A stretch of 64,000 nt of DNA from PFJX01 sp964440155 (GCA_964440155.1 CAYTRH010000001.1:1-64000), one strand, 5' to 3'; positions 8,814 through 17,706 are shown, counted from the first letter of the stretch. The notes: a model not told the origin generated them from the letters alone. A program made the numbers and translations.

Positions 8814-9757
8814 TGGCGGAATCCACGCAACAGGAAGGCGAACGCGGCGCACTGGAACGGTTGCTGCTGGCGCATCTCGACGAGCAACGCCGCACCCGTC
8901 GCTGGGGCGTGTTCTTCAAGCTGATGGGGTTGTTGTGGCTGTTCGCGTTGATCGGCGTGATCGCCAGTATCGGTGATGGCGGTTTCGTCTCCACCAAGCC
9001 GCACACCGCGTTGATCGAGCTGCAAGGGCAGATCGGCGGCCACGACGGCATCACGGCGGACGTGCTCAACGGTGCGCTCAACAGCGCCTTCTCCGACCGC
9101 CACACGCGTGCCGTGGTGTTGCGCATCAACAGTCCGGGGGGCAGCCCGGTGCAGGCCGGACAGGTGTATGACGAGATCCGGCGGCTGCGCGAGAAGTACC
9201 CCAAGATTCCCTTGTATGCCGTGGTCGATGACGTGTGCGCCTCCGGCGGGTACTACATCGCCGCCGCGGCTGACAAGATCTTCGTCGACAAGGCATCGCT
9301 GGTCGGTTCCATCGGTGTGCTGATGGACGGCTTCGGGTTTACCGAGAGCATGAAGAAGCTGGGTGTCGAACGCCGGCTGTTGACCGCCGGTGAGAACAAG
9401 GGGTTTCTCGATCCGTTTTCGCCGCTGGAACCGGCGCAGGTCGAACATGCGCGCGCCATGCTGGGCGACATCCACCAGCAGTTCGTGCAGATCGTGCGTC
9501 AGGGTCGTGGTGACCGCCTGAAAGAAACGCCCGATCTGTTCAGCGGCCTGATCTGGAGCGGTACGCGCAGCATCGAACTGGGCCTGGCCGATGGCCTGGG
9601 TTCGCTCGATTACGTCGCGCGCGAGGTGGTCAAAGTCGAGGACGTGGTCGACTTCACGCCCAAGCAGGGCTTGGCGGAACGTCTGGCGCGCCGCATCGGC
9701 ACTGGCATCGGCGAAAGCCTGATGCCGTGGTCGCGCGGAACGCTGCATGTGCGCTGA
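8813..9757 (+). CDS. sppA: Signal peptide peptidase SppA (S49 family)
   Basis: Membrane-anchored serine protease that degrades cleaved signal peptides. The 314 aa comprise a short cytoplasmic N-terminus, one membrane helix (about 35-53) and a periplasmic S49 domain. Ser144 in CASGGYYIAAA and Lys196 in GENKGFLDPFS fit the Ser/Lys dyad of short SppA proteins, and NSPGGSP supplies the oxyanion region. The ATG at 8813 is preferred over a TTG at 8810 because GAGGAAGG lies just upstream. This is the single-domain form, about half the length of E. coli SppA. Confidence 0.92.
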   Translation: MAESTQQEGERGALERLLLAHLDEQRRTRRWGVFFKLMGLLWLFALIGVIASIGDGGFVSTKPHTALIELQGQIGGHDGITADVLNGALNSAFSDRHTRAVVLRINSPGGSPVQAGQVYDEIRRLREKYPKIPLYAVVDDVCASGGYYIAAAADKIFVDKASLVGSIGVLMDGFGFTESMKKLGVERRLLTAGENKGFLDPFSPLEPAQVEHARAMLGDIHQQFVQIVRQGRGDRLKETPDLFSGLIWSGTRSIELGLADGLGSLDYVAREVVKVEDVVDFTPKQGLAERLARRIGTGIGESLMPWSRGTLHVR

Positions 9758-9765
9758 GCCGACTG

Positions 9766-9999
9766 ATGAGCGACTATGTACCTATCGCCTGCGCCGAGCA
9801 CGAGAAGCTGGAGTACGCTGTGCTGCGCCGGCAACCCCTGCGCCTGCGCTGGCAGGAAGGCGACGACGAGTGCGAAGAGGTCGTGCTGGTGGTCGACGTG
9901 GTCACGCGCGATGGCGCGGAATGGCTGCACTATCGCCGGCCCCATGGGGAACTCGCCGAACTGCGCCTGGATCGCTTGATCGCGGCCGTGCCGGTGTGA
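9766..9999 (+). CDS. rof: Rof-like Rho-binding antiterminator
   Basis: A 77-aa protein resembling E. coli Rof (YaeO), which binds Rho and inhibits termination. The start YVPIACAEHEKLEYAVLRR and the end ELAELRLDRLIAAVPV mirror the conserved PI(A/N)C...LE and ELRLDKI segments of that Sm-like fold. The ATG at 9766 gives the family length; an in-frame ATG at 9727 would lie inside sppA. It starts 8 bases after sppA and probably belongs to the same transcript. Confidence 0.72.
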   Translation: MSDYVPIACAEHEKLEYAVLRRQPLRLRWQEGDDECEEVVLVVDVVTRDGAEWLHYRRPHGELAELRLDRLIAAVPV

Positions 10000-10027
10000 A
10001 CGCGCCGCCGCTCTGAGCCGCGGCCGC

Positions 10028-11596
10028 TCAGGTGCCGACTTCCGCTGGCATTGGTCGCTCGGCAATGCCCAGTGCCGCGAATACCGGCAGCTCCTGACCC
10101 AGGAAGACGTGCGCCCGCGTCTCGAGCTCGGCGAGATTGTCCTCCTCAGATTCGATCACCCGGCCGTCGCGTAGTACGCCCTCGCCCTGGGGGGCGAGGA
10201 TCGACCAGGTGAAACGTGCCAAACTGCCGGCGTCGCCACAGCCGTGTTGCCAGCCGAGCATGAACAATTGCTGAAAGCGGCTGGCTTCGATGCCGCCGCC
10301 GGTGACCGGACTGGCGAGAAAGGCGATCTGGCCATCGCTGCGCGCACGGTCGAGCAGATGCGCGTTCAGCCGTCGGCAGTTGCAACGCGCTCCGGCAATG
10401 GCGGTGTCCGTCTGTGCCGCCTGTACGTCGCCACGATGCGCCAGCACGATCAGCGCGTGCAGAATCGCGGCCATGTCGAGGCCTGCGGCTGCGCTCAGGG
10501 CTTGCTCGATTTCCCCGAGGGAATGCGGCCGGCCGTCGCCGAGATGGTCGAGCAACGGCAGGTAGAGCGGCTCGGCCAGGTCGGCCACACCCAGTGGTCC
10601 TTCGATTTCGAGCGCGATGGCCTGACGGGGTCGCGCCAACACCACACGCTCGGCACGCAGCGCTTCCGCCGCCTGCAATGGGGTCAATCGGCGTGCGCCC
10701 TTGATCCAGTAGTCCTTGCGAAAAGCCTTGTCGACGCAGAAGTCGCGCGTGTTCTCGCGCAGCGCGACCGAGTCGATCTCCGCCAGCAGGGACTGCTGTG
10801 CTTCGCTCAGGTTGATCGCATCGATCCAGTCCAGGTAATGGGCACTGCCGGCGTAATCCAGTTTGGCCCCGGCGAGTTGCTCGGCCACGTCGGCGAAATC
10901 CATCGGCGTCCAGTCGCGGTTGAAGTATTCGTGCGCCAGATAGCGGGTATCCCGGCTCATCAGGTCGTGCAGGCGCCGAGTCAGTTCGGGATCGGCATGG
11001 AAATGCCGGGCGTCGACCGCCGACAGCCGATCGGCGAACGCCAGCGCCTCGCCGATGCGGCGTGCAGTGCTGGCGCCGGGGCCGCTCATCAGCCGGTAAT
11101 GCTGGATCAACAGGCGGCGCAGGGGCAGCATGCGCGCCCAGCCGACCAGGGTGTTGTAACTCAGGTAGAGCACGCCGCCCACTTCCAGATGCAGGCGCGC
11201 GAACTCGACGATGCGTACGCGCTCCTCCGCCGACACCCAACTCCACACCCCGTGCAGGCCGATGTAATCGAAGCGGGGCAGATCGTCGCGTCGCAGGAAG
11301 TCGGCGAACGACTGATCGGTCAGTTCGGTCTGCGCGCCGGCCGCATCGGTCAGCGCCCGCGCGAAACCGGCCTGGGCCGGCAGGAAGTCGTTGCCCCACC
11401 AACGAGTGGCGCCGGCGGCCGCATGGATCGCCACGCTCAGCCCTTGGCCGAAGCCGAGCTCGCAGGCGGTGCGCATGGGCGGCGGTGCGATGCCGGCGGC
11501 AAGCAGCACCAGGCGCACGCGCAGCGGGTTCAGTTCCCGATAGTAGCCGTAGGTGTAGCCGATATCAGCGACGTAGCCGCCGGTCCAGTCGTTCAT
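10028..11596 (-). CDS. SAM-dependent methyltransferase with regulatory domain
   Basis: 522 aa. The N-terminal Rossmann methyltransferase has the SAM loop CELGFGQGLS (about 45-55) and a following acidic motif in DYIGLHGVWSWV. The middle resembles the MethyTransf_Reg domain (from about 210), and the C-terminal part has winged-helix character. Proteins of this layout include lysine methyltransferase-like enzymes, but the substrate here is unknown. AGGGGA sits 8 bases before the ATG at 11596; an in-frame ATG at 11641 is less likely. It is convergent with rof and downstream of phaR on the same strand, 265 bases away. Confidence 0.8.
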   Translation of the reverse strand: MNDWTGGYVADIGYTYGYYRELNPLRVRLVLLAAGIAPPPMRTACELGFGQGLSVAIHAAAGATRWWGNDFLPAQAGFARALTDAAGAQTELTDQSFADFLRRDDLPRFDYIGLHGVWSWVSAEERVRIVEFARLHLEVGGVLYLSYNTLVGWARMLPLRRLLIQHYRLMSGPGASTARRIGEALAFADRLSAVDARHFHADPELTRRLHDLMSRDTRYLAHEYFNRDWTPMDFADVAEQLAGAKLDYAGSAHYLDWIDAINLSEAQQSLLAEIDSVALRENTRDFCVDKAFRKDYWIKGARRLTPLQAAEALRAERVVLARPRQAIALEIEGPLGVADLAEPLYLPLLDHLGDGRPHSLGEIEQALSAAAGLDMAAILHALIVLAHRGDVQAAQTDTAIAGARCNCRRLNAHLLDRARSDGQIAFLASPVTGGGIEASRFQQLFMLGWQHGCGDAGSLARFTWSILAPQGEGVLRDGRVIESEEDNLAELETRAHVFLGQELPVFAALGIAERPMPAEVGT

Positions 11597-11861
11597 CGTG
11601 CGATCCCCTATCGAATGCAGTGCCGCCACAGGATCATGCAAGAACTGCCGGCGGCGTCAGTCCGGTGCATCAGGCTGCGCCAAGGCAGCCTACACCATGC
11701 CGAGCCGGAACACACCCGAGAGCTACTCGAACAACCCGCTACGCGGCTGGATGGCTGCGTTATGCGGTGCTCGTTCCCGCGCCCGGCTATTGGTATGTCT
11801 CGGTCGTGGCACAGGGCATGCACGGCGCGCTCGCCGCACTCGCGCAGCAGCTCGCTCTGGC
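11597..11861. other. Non-coding gap between phaR and methyltransferase
   Basis: 265 bases without a recognisable gene. A hairpin (AGGCTGC at 11672-11678 pairing with GCAGCCT at 11685-11691) could slow or end transcription from phaR but has no T run. No promoter with both elements was found. Confidence 0.4.
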
Positions 11862-12329
11862 TTATTTTTCCCGATCGTCAACGACGTCTTGCGTGCCCCG
11901 CGCCATCGCTTCAATGTCCGGGCGCGAGGCCATGTTCTGTCCGCCTGGTTCTACTCGAAGAAAGGGCAGGGGATTGCCGCTCATGGCGTCCTGCATGCGT
12001 TCGCTGAACAAGCGCTGCTGCTTCACGAACGACTCCAGGCTCTGATCGAGGAAGGTGGTGAACGTCGCCTGCGCGGTGTCGCCATGGCAGCGTATGAAGC
12101 GTGCCAGCATGGCGGCGGTAAACAGTGGCGCGCCGCCCGATTCCTGCTCTAGGATGATCTGCAACAGGATGGCGCGGGTGAGGTCTTCCCCGGTCTGTGA
12201 GTCGACGACCCGGAACGGGATGGCGTGAATGACCAGCTGTCTCACCTCCGCCAGGGTGACGTAACGGCTCTCCTCCGTGTCATACAGGCGACGGTTGGGG
12301 TATTTTTTGATCAGACGTTCACTCGTCAT
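11862..12329 (-). CDS. phaR: Polyhydroxyalkanoate synthesis repressor PhaR
   Basis: 155 aa. The N-terminal RLIKKYPNRRLYDTEESRYV is the signature of the PHB/PHA accumulation regulator DNA-binding domain. The second half (from about 60) is the PHB-accumulation regulatory region that senses polymer. In Ralstonia and Paracoccus, PhaR represses phasin and synthesis genes until PHA granules titrate it, so this organism probably stores PHA. No pha synthesis genes lie nearby. GGAG stands 6 bases ahead of the ATG. Confidence 0.92.
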   Translation of the reverse strand: MTSERLIKKYPNRRLYDTEESRYVTLAEVRQLVIHAIPFRVVDSQTGEDLTRAILLQIILEQESGGAPLFTAAMLARFIRCHGDTAQATFTTFLDQSLESFVKQQRLFSERMQDAMSGNPLPFLRVEPGGQNMASRPDIEAMARGTQDVVDDREK

Positions 12330-12362
12330 GGTGTTCTCCCCGGACAGGGCGGTGAGCCGCGA

Positions 12363-12538
12363 TCAGCTGATGTACGGTTGCGGTCGGCTCCGGAATGGGC
12401 AGTCCTGGCCGAACGGTTCCGGGCGGCCGTTGATGCAGGCATTGCTGGTCACCCGGTACCAGCCCCAGCCCTTGTTCATCATGCCCTCGATGAGCCGGCC
12501 GCTGCCGGAGCCGCGTAGACCGCGCTGTCATCGGACAT
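12363..12538 (-). pseudogene. Small gene upstream of phaR, apparently frameshifted
   Basis: An ATG at 12538 with a good ribosome binding site (GGGGAG, 8 bases away) opens a frame MSDDSAVY that soon runs to a stop. After a -1 shift near 12514 the frame continues to 12363 as a Trp/Cys-containing stretch (...RLIEGMMNKGWGWYRVTSNA...CINGRPEPFGQDCPFRSRPQ...). The shifted part has about 87% G/C at third positions, as real genes here do. Read through, it would encode about 58 aa. An internal ATGATG at 12482 could alternatively start a 39-aa protein. It ends 33 bases before phaR. No family is recognised. A sequencing error or a true loss would look the same. Confidence 0.4.
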
Positions 12539-12998
12539 GCGGACGTCTCCCCGAATTGGCACCGCAGTCGATTCTAACGCCATTCATGGCACGCACTCGA
12601 CACGAGATGTTGCGTTGCACAAGAGTGCTTTCGGGCCACCTCGAACGAAGTGCCGGGCGTCCGCGTGACTGGGTTGCACGCTGCTCGCTCCCTCGCCTAT
12701 CTCTATCTGTTTAATATGTCTCGGTCACTGCGCTCCGTGCGACGTCCTCTCCAGCCACTCGCCACGGTTTTCCGAAGTACCCCAGGGTTATTTCCCGCTG
12801 GCCAAAGACATGGCTCCCAACGATGGGCACGCGGCGAAGCAGGACGAAGCGCCGATGTCGGTGAGACCAGCGATCCGGAACCAGTGGATGGATACGTGAA
12901 ACCGAACGGTCGTCGCCGGTGATTGGCCAGCGGCCGATGCACGTCTGCCGATGCGTTGACGCGCTTGGCCCATCAATGCGGGCCGGCGGCGCGACGCT
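12539..12998. other. 460-base region without a supported gene
   Basis: Lies between the small gene upstream of phaR and the end of the HDOD gene. It contains a slightly AT-richer patch around 12700-12720 (CATATTAAACAG on the minus strand) that might hold a promoter for the phaR side. Open frames here have no recognisable protein and poor codon pattern. Confidence 0.4.
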
Positions 12999-14540
12999 TC
13001 AGGCTTTGACCTTGGCCAGACCGCGAGCGGCCTGCAGGCACAACATCTTGAAGTCGGTATAGATCAGCGGGTCGAGCGCCGCGCCGTTGCGACCCCGATC
13101 GGCATAGATCAGGGCGATCGGGCGGTTGCCCTGGTGCAGGCTCATGGCGAAGAACTCGTTGTCGCCCAGCAGCGGGCGCAGATGCGGGGCGATCATGGGC
13201 AGCAGTTTGGCGCGATTGCCGTCGTTGAGCCACACGCCCTGCATCTTGGTCATCAGTTGCGCGAACAGATCCTTGCCGGTCAGCGGGAACTCGAAGTGGC
13301 GCAGCGGATCGTCGCTGGCCACGCCCAACGTGAAGCGGGTCTTCACGCGCGCGCCATCGGGCGTCACCATGGCGAACAGGATGCGCGCCAGGCCGAGGCC
13401 GGAATGCAGGCCCTTGAGGATCACCGCCGACATTTGATTGATGGTGTAGCTGCCGTCCAGATGGGCCTCGATGTTTTTCAGGCTCTGCTGGAACACCTGT
13501 TTGTCCGGCAGCGGACACGCGGCGGCGGGCGCGGGAGTGGCGGACGTCGCCGGTGACGGTTGGGACGCCTGTGTCGCCAGGGGGGTGGTGGCCGGGGCAG
13601 GCTCAGGCCGAGCCGGAGCGGGCGCGGATACCGGTTGCTGCGCTGCGGCTTCGTCCTCGTCGTCTTCGTCCGGCGGCCAGGAACCGGGCAACATCGGGCA
13701 CCAGGCCGCAGCCGGCGGTGTGCTGAGCCAGTCACAGGCACGGGCGACGCGCGCCGCGTTGGCATGCACCGTGGCGATGACGGTCTCCACCGGCGTGTTC
13801 TCGACCCCGGCCAGGGCGATGTAATCGGTCACCAGGGCTTCGTCCCACCAGCCGCGTTCGCTGCGTTCGGCGATGTCGATACAGGCGCTGACGATGCACT
13901 GGCGCGGCCGCTCGCCGTTCGCCATGACCAACAGCTCACGCGATGTGGCGGGAAGCTGCCAGTCGGTCAGTACGGCAGGGCGCAACGTGTCCAGTGTCGT
14001 ACCCAGGACGGCCTGATCGGCGGCGATCGCACCCATGCGGCGACGCGCGCGATACCAACGCGGCGCAAGTTCCGGTACGCGCAACAGCAGCAGGTACTCC
14101 GGCAGGTAATGCAGCAGTGCCGCCACCTGCACTTCTTCGGCATGTACATCGGCGTGCAGTACGGCGAAATCACGTGCCTGCCAGGCGGCATGCTGGGCGC
14201 GGCGCGTCAGCGCATGCAGCTTGCGCAGGAGGTAGGGGTCACGCGCGGCCGGCGTATCCTCCAACACCGGCAGCCGGCGCGCCGCGTCGATATAGGCGCC
14301 GATGCCGTGCATCATCAGGCCGTGCTCCACCGTCGTCACTTCCGTGCCGTAGCGCTCGCCGACCTTCCTGTTGATGGTGTACAGCAACTGGTAACTGGCC
14401 AGCGGGTCGGCCAGCACCTCGGTCGCCAACTGGCGGGCGGTGATAGCCTCGCGCCGATCGCTCATGCCGACGACCGCCGTCCGGGTGCGCCGGAACATCG
14501 GCAGTTCGCCCGGTTGCAGCCGTTCGATCCAATCGGTCAC
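12999..14540 (-). CDS. HDOD-domain signalling protein
   Basis: 513 aa. The N-terminal two-thirds (to about 300) is an HDOD domain, related to HD phosphohydrolases but without an obvious complete HD metal site. A Pro/Ala/Glu-rich linker (about 290-345, with DEDDEDE) follows. The last 170 residues (from KQVFQQSLKNIEAHLDGSYT) look like a GAF-type sensor fold. HDOD proteins integrate environmental signals in c-di-GMP and motility control. Its start overlaps the end of the preceding methyltransferase gene by 4 bases (ATGA), placing it at the end of the motA-motB transcript. Confidence 0.8.
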   Translation of the reverse strand: MTDWIERLQPGELPMFRRTRTAVVGMSDRREAITARQLATEVLADPLASYQLLYTINRKVGERYGTEVTTVEHGLMMHGIGAYIDAARRLPVLEDTPAARDPYLLRKLHALTRRAQHAAWQARDFAVLHADVHAEEVQVAALLHYLPEYLLLLRVPELAPRWYRARRRMGAIAADQAVLGTTLDTLRPAVLTDWQLPATSRELLVMANGERPRQCIVSACIDIAERSERGWWDEALVTDYIALAGVENTPVETVIATVHANAARVARACDWLSTPPAAAWCPMLPGSWPPDEDDEDEAAAQQPVSAPAPARPEPAPATTPLATQASQPSPATSATPAPAAACPLPDKQVFQQSLKNIEAHLDGSYTINQMSAVILKGLHSGLGLARILFAMVTPDGARVKTRFTLGVASDDPLRHFEFPLTGKDLFAQLMTKMQGVWLNDGNRAKLLPMIAPHLRPLLGDNEFFAMSLHQGNRPIALIYADRGRNGAALDPLIYTDFKMLCLQAARGLAKVKA

Positions 14541-15301
14541 GTCGGCATCCTCCAGATCAGCAGACGGGCACCGGACAGATCGCCGAGTTCGACCACCTCA
14601 TGCGGCGCGGCATCGGGTACCGTGAAGCTGTTGCTGACCAGCAGGCTGCCCGGACGCATCTCGGCGTTGGCTTTGTGCCATAGGCGCGGCATGGCGGCGG
14701 GGGACAGGTAGGCATATACCACGTCGGCCTGGCCGAGATCTGTGTGCCACAGGTCGGCGAGCCGGATTTCGGCGCGGCCGGCGAGGCGCAGTTTGGCCAG
14801 CAACCAGTTCAACGGGGCGGACTCGACCCCCACCAGCCGGACATCCGGGCGCAGTCGGGCCACGCGCGCCAGCGGCCCGCCCAGACCGCAACCGAGGTCG
14901 ATCAGGGTGCTTTCGGCCGGCAGCCGCTGCGCGAGCGCCTCGGCGGCGCGCGCGCTGGACAGATACAAAGGCACGCGATGACGGATGGCACCCAACGAGG
15001 TCAGAGCCAGAAGCACAAAGCCGGCCAGGAACCAGTCGGGGTCCAAGTCGGCGTGCGTGGCCAGCCACAACGCCGGCACGAACAGCAGGTTGATCGCCAG
15101 CCACCACACCGGCAACCGCCACCATGCGGCCAACGTCGCGGCGCTGACGCCGATGCCCAAGGCCAGCAGCCAGGCGGGCAGGGTGAGGCCGGCGCCAACC
15201 ATGGCCAGAGCCAGCCCGATGCCGGGCAGATGCGCCAGCAGCGCGCCCAACGCCGGGTGGGACGTGAAGCGCTGGGGGCGCAGGACTTCAGCGGCGCACA
15301 T
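14537..15301 (-). CDS. Membrane-anchored class I methyltransferase
   Basis: 254 aa. Several hydrophobic helices occupy about residues 20-105. A Rossmann methyltransferase domain follows with motif I LIDLGCGLGGPLARVA (about 140) and the acidic motif VGVESAPLNWLLAK. The fusion of membrane helices to a cytoplasmic methyltransferase suggests a lipid, quinone or membrane-protein substrate, but none can be named. The start overlaps the end of motB by 14 bases, and the stop overlaps the HDOD gene by 4 bases, so it is translated with the stator genes. Confidence 0.78.
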   Translation of the reverse strand: MCAAEVLRPQRFTSHPALGALLAHLPGIGLALAMVGAGLTLPAWLLALGIGVSAATLAAWWRLPVWWLAINLLFVPALWLATHADLDPDWFLAGFVLLALTSLGAIRHRVPLYLSSARAAEALAQRLPAESTLIDLGCGLGGPLARVARLRPDVRLVGVESAPLNWLLAKLRLAGRAEIRLADLWHTDLGQADVVYAYLSPAAMPRLWHKANAEMRPGSLLVSNSFTVPDAAPHEVVELGDLSGARLLIWRMPT

Positions 15302-16193
15302 CCAGCTTCTCCGCCACCGCCTGGGCGGAATCGGCGTCGAACTGGCGACCCTCGCGCATGATGGCGTCCTCCGCCTGACGGTTCATCACGATGATGGAAA
15401 TGCGCCGATTGACCGGTGCCGACGGATTGTCGTGATCGAACGGAATGGCCGAAGCCAGACCGACCACACGCAGCACCTTGCCTTCCTCCAGACCACCCGC
15501 GACCAGTTCCCGCCGTGACGCGTTGGCGCGGTCGGCCGACAACTCCCAGTTGCTGTAGCCGCGTTCGCCGCCGATGAACGGCACCGCGTCGGTATGGCCG
15601 GACAGGCTGATACGGTAGGGCACTTCATTCAAGGTCTTGCCGATCTCGCGCAGGATCTCGCGGGTGTAGGGTTTCATCACCGCGCCGCCGGAATCGAACA
15701 TGGGGCGGTTCTGTTCGTCGACGATCTGGATGCGCAGCCCTTCGGTGGTGATGTCGATCTTGAGCTGGTTCTTGAACTGGGCCATGTTGGGGTTGCTGGC
15801 GATGGCGCGGTCCAGCTTCTCCTTGAGGTCGGACAGGCGCGCGGCGTCCTGACGCGCCTCGGCCGCTTTCTGTTCGTCGCTCTTCTCCACCTCGCCGCGT
15901 TTGACCTGACCGGTTCGGCGCGTCAGATCCTCGCCGCCGCCCTTGATGAGACTGGTGGCGTCGCCGGCGCCTTCGCCACCGAGCAGGGCGACCTTGAGCG
16001 GCGTGTTGAAGTGGTCGGCGATGCCCTGCAACGTCGCCTTGGTGGCGGAGCCGAGCAGCCACATCAACAGGAAGAATGCCATCATCGCGGTGACGAAGTC
16101 CGCATAGGCGATCTTCCAGGCGCCGCCGTGCGCGCCGCCGGCCACTTTCTTGATGCGTTTGATGACGATCGGGCGTTGTGAATCATCAGCCAT
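15288..16193 (-). CDS. motB: Flagellar stator protein MotB
   Basis: Peptidoglycan-anchored half of the proton-driven flagellar stator. 301 aa with one membrane helix (about 33-50). Asp32 in AYADFVTAMMAFFLLMWLLG matches the proton-carrying Asp32 of E. coli MotB. The C-terminal OmpA-like domain contains ISLSGHTDAVPF and SADRANASRREL and binds peptidoglycan. It follows motA by 36 bases. An OmpA-domain length typical of MotB and the preceding motA make the call firm. Confidence 0.95.
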   Translation of the reverse strand: MADDSQRPIVIKRIKKVAGGAHGGAWKIAYADFVTAMMAFFLLMWLLGSATKATLQGIADHFNTPLKVALLGGEGAGDATSLIKGGGEDLTRRTGQVKRGEVEKSDEQKAAEARQDAARLSDLKEKLDRAIASNPNMAQFKNQLKIDITTEGLRIQIVDEQNRPMFDSGGAVMKPYTREILREIGKTLNEVPYRISLSGHTDAVPFIGGERGYSNWELSADRANASRRELVAGGLEEGKVLRVVGLASAIPFDHDNPSAPVNRRISIIVMNRQAEDAIMREGRQFDADSAQAVAEKLDVRR

Positions 16194-16229
16194 CGCGGGT
16201 CTCCCGGTTGTGTGCCTTCAGGCCGTCGC

Positions 16230-17090
16230 TCACTTGCCCTTGCGCTGCTTGATGTCCTCTTCCAACTCGCGGAAGCTGGGACGTTCGTTGGCGTACAGCA
16301 CCTTGCGTCCGAATTCCACGCTGACCTGCGGCGCGAAGCCATTGAGCGAGGCCAGCAGCACCACCTTGACGGTCTGCAACACCTTGGTGGACTCGTTGGC
16401 CTTGGTCTCCAGCACGCTGGCCAGCGGCGCCATGAAGCCGTAGGACAGCAGGATGCCGAGGAAGGCACCGACCAGAGCCTTGGCGATCAGACCGCCCAAC
16501 TCAGGCGGCGGCAGATGCAGTGAGCCCATGGTGATCACCACGCCCATCACCGCGGCGACGATGCCGAACGCCGGCAGCGCGTCGGACATCTTGGCGACCG
16601 CGTGCGAGACGTGCATCTCCTCCTGGTTGTGGGTCTCGATCTCGCTGTCCATCAGGCTCTCGATCTCCATGGCGTTGAGATTGCCGCCCACCATCATGCG
16701 CAGATAGTCGGTGATGAACTCGACCAGGTGATGGTTGGCGGTGATGGTCGGGTATTTGGAAAAAATGGCGCTCTTGTCCGGCTCTTCGACGTCGTTCTCC
16801 AGCGCCATCAGGCCCTCCTTGCGCGCCTTGGCCAACAGTTCGAACAACAGGCCGAGCAGCTCCATGTAAAAGGTCTTGGTGTACTGCGAGCCCTTGAAAC
16901 AACTGGCCAGGCCGGAGAGCGTGTGCTTGAGCGCGTGCGCGTTGTTGGCGGCGATGAAGGCGCCCAGCGCGCCACCGAAGATCATGATGAATTTGGTGGG
17001 CTGGATCAGTGCCGCGATGGGCCCGCCGATGGCGACATAGGCGCCGAAGATGCAGCCGAGGGCGACGACCCAGCCGATGATCACGAACAT
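16230..17090 (-). CDS. motA: Flagellar stator protein MotA
   Basis: Membrane ion-channel half of the stator; pairs with MotB to turn ion flow into torque. 286 aa with the expected four membrane helices (two near the N-terminus, two around 170-230) and a cytoplasmic loop between. The start MFVIIGWVVALGCIFGAYVA and FGIVAAVMGVVITMGS, with its family proline context, match MotA closely. The start is only 12 bases downstream of rnhB, so the stator pair appears joined to the lipid A/rnhB operon, an unusual location away from flagellar genes. Confidence 0.95.
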   Translation of the reverse strand: MFVIIGWVVALGCIFGAYVAIGGPIAALIQPTKFIMIFGGALGAFIAANNAHALKHTLSGLASCFKGSQYTKTFYMELLGLLFELLAKARKEGLMALENDVEEPDKSAIFSKYPTITANHHLVEFITDYLRMMVGGNLNAMEIESLMDSEIETHNQEEMHVSHAVAKMSDALPAFGIVAAVMGVVITMGSLHLPPPELGGLIAKALVGAFLGILLSYGFMAPLASVLETKANESTKVLQTVKVVLLASLNGFAPQVSVEFGRKVLYANERPSFRELEEDIKQRKGK

Positions 17091-17102
17091 GCTCAGGTTC
17101 TC

Positions 17103-17699
17103 CTAGTCGATCGATTCTTGTCGCAGCATACGCCGAACCGGGCCGAACGTGCGCCGGTGCGCGGTGCACGGACCATGCGCGTGCAGGGCCGCGAGATGCT
17201 CCGCGGTGGGATAGCCGGCGTGCCGATCGAAACCGTACGCCGGGTGGATATCGGCGAGGCGGCGCATTTCTTTATCCCGCTCCGTCTTGGCCAGGATGGA
17301 GGCGGCACTGATGCAAGGCTCGCTGACGTCGCCGCGCACGATGGCGCGTGACGCGATGGGCAGATCGGGACACCGGTTGCCGTCCACCAGCGCGAGCGTC
17401 GCCTGCGGCCGCAGTCCGAGCACGGCGCGGCGCATGGCCAGCATGGTCGCGCCGAGAATGTTGAGGGCTTCGATCTCCGCCACACTGGCGCTGGCGACGT
17501 GCCAGGCTAGGGCGTGCGCGCGGATCGCATCGGCCAGGCGCACGCGGTTGGCGGCAGCCAGCTTTTTGGAATCCTTGAGGCCAGGAATGGGTCTTGCCGG
17601 ATCCAGGATCACCGCAGCGGCGTACACGGGTCCGGCCAGCGGCCCGCGCCCCGCCTCGTCGACCCCGCAGATCAGCGCCGTCTCAGCCATCGTCGTCAT
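17103..17699 (-). CDS. rnhB: Ribonuclease HII
   Basis: Removes RNA from RNA/DNA hybrids and single ribonucleotides from DNA. 198 aa with the type 2 RNase H signature GVDEAGRGPLAGPVYAAAV (Asp-Glu-Gly-Arg active-site motif), LKDSKKL, and later acidic residues (for example VDGN and AASILAKTERD). It follows lpxB by 7 bases, the standard lpxA-lpxB-rnhB order. An ATG nine bases further in (at 17690) is a possible start. Confidence 0.95.
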   Translation of the reverse strand: MTTMAETALICGVDEAGRGPLAGPVYAAAVILDPARPIPGLKDSKKLAAANRVRLADAIRAHALAWHVASASVAEIEALNILGATMLAMRRAVLGLRPQATLALVDGNRCPDLPIASRAIVRGDVSEPCISAASILAKTERDKEMRRLADIHPAYGFDRHAGYPTAEHLAALHAHGPCTAHRRTFGPVRRMLRQESID

Positions 17700-17706
17700 G
17701 ACAACG

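Noticed and set aside
10244..12007. 587-codon plus-strand open frame over the methyltransferase
   Set aside because: No domain or signal is visible, and it is antisense to a gene with a SAM-binding motif and good ribosome binding site.
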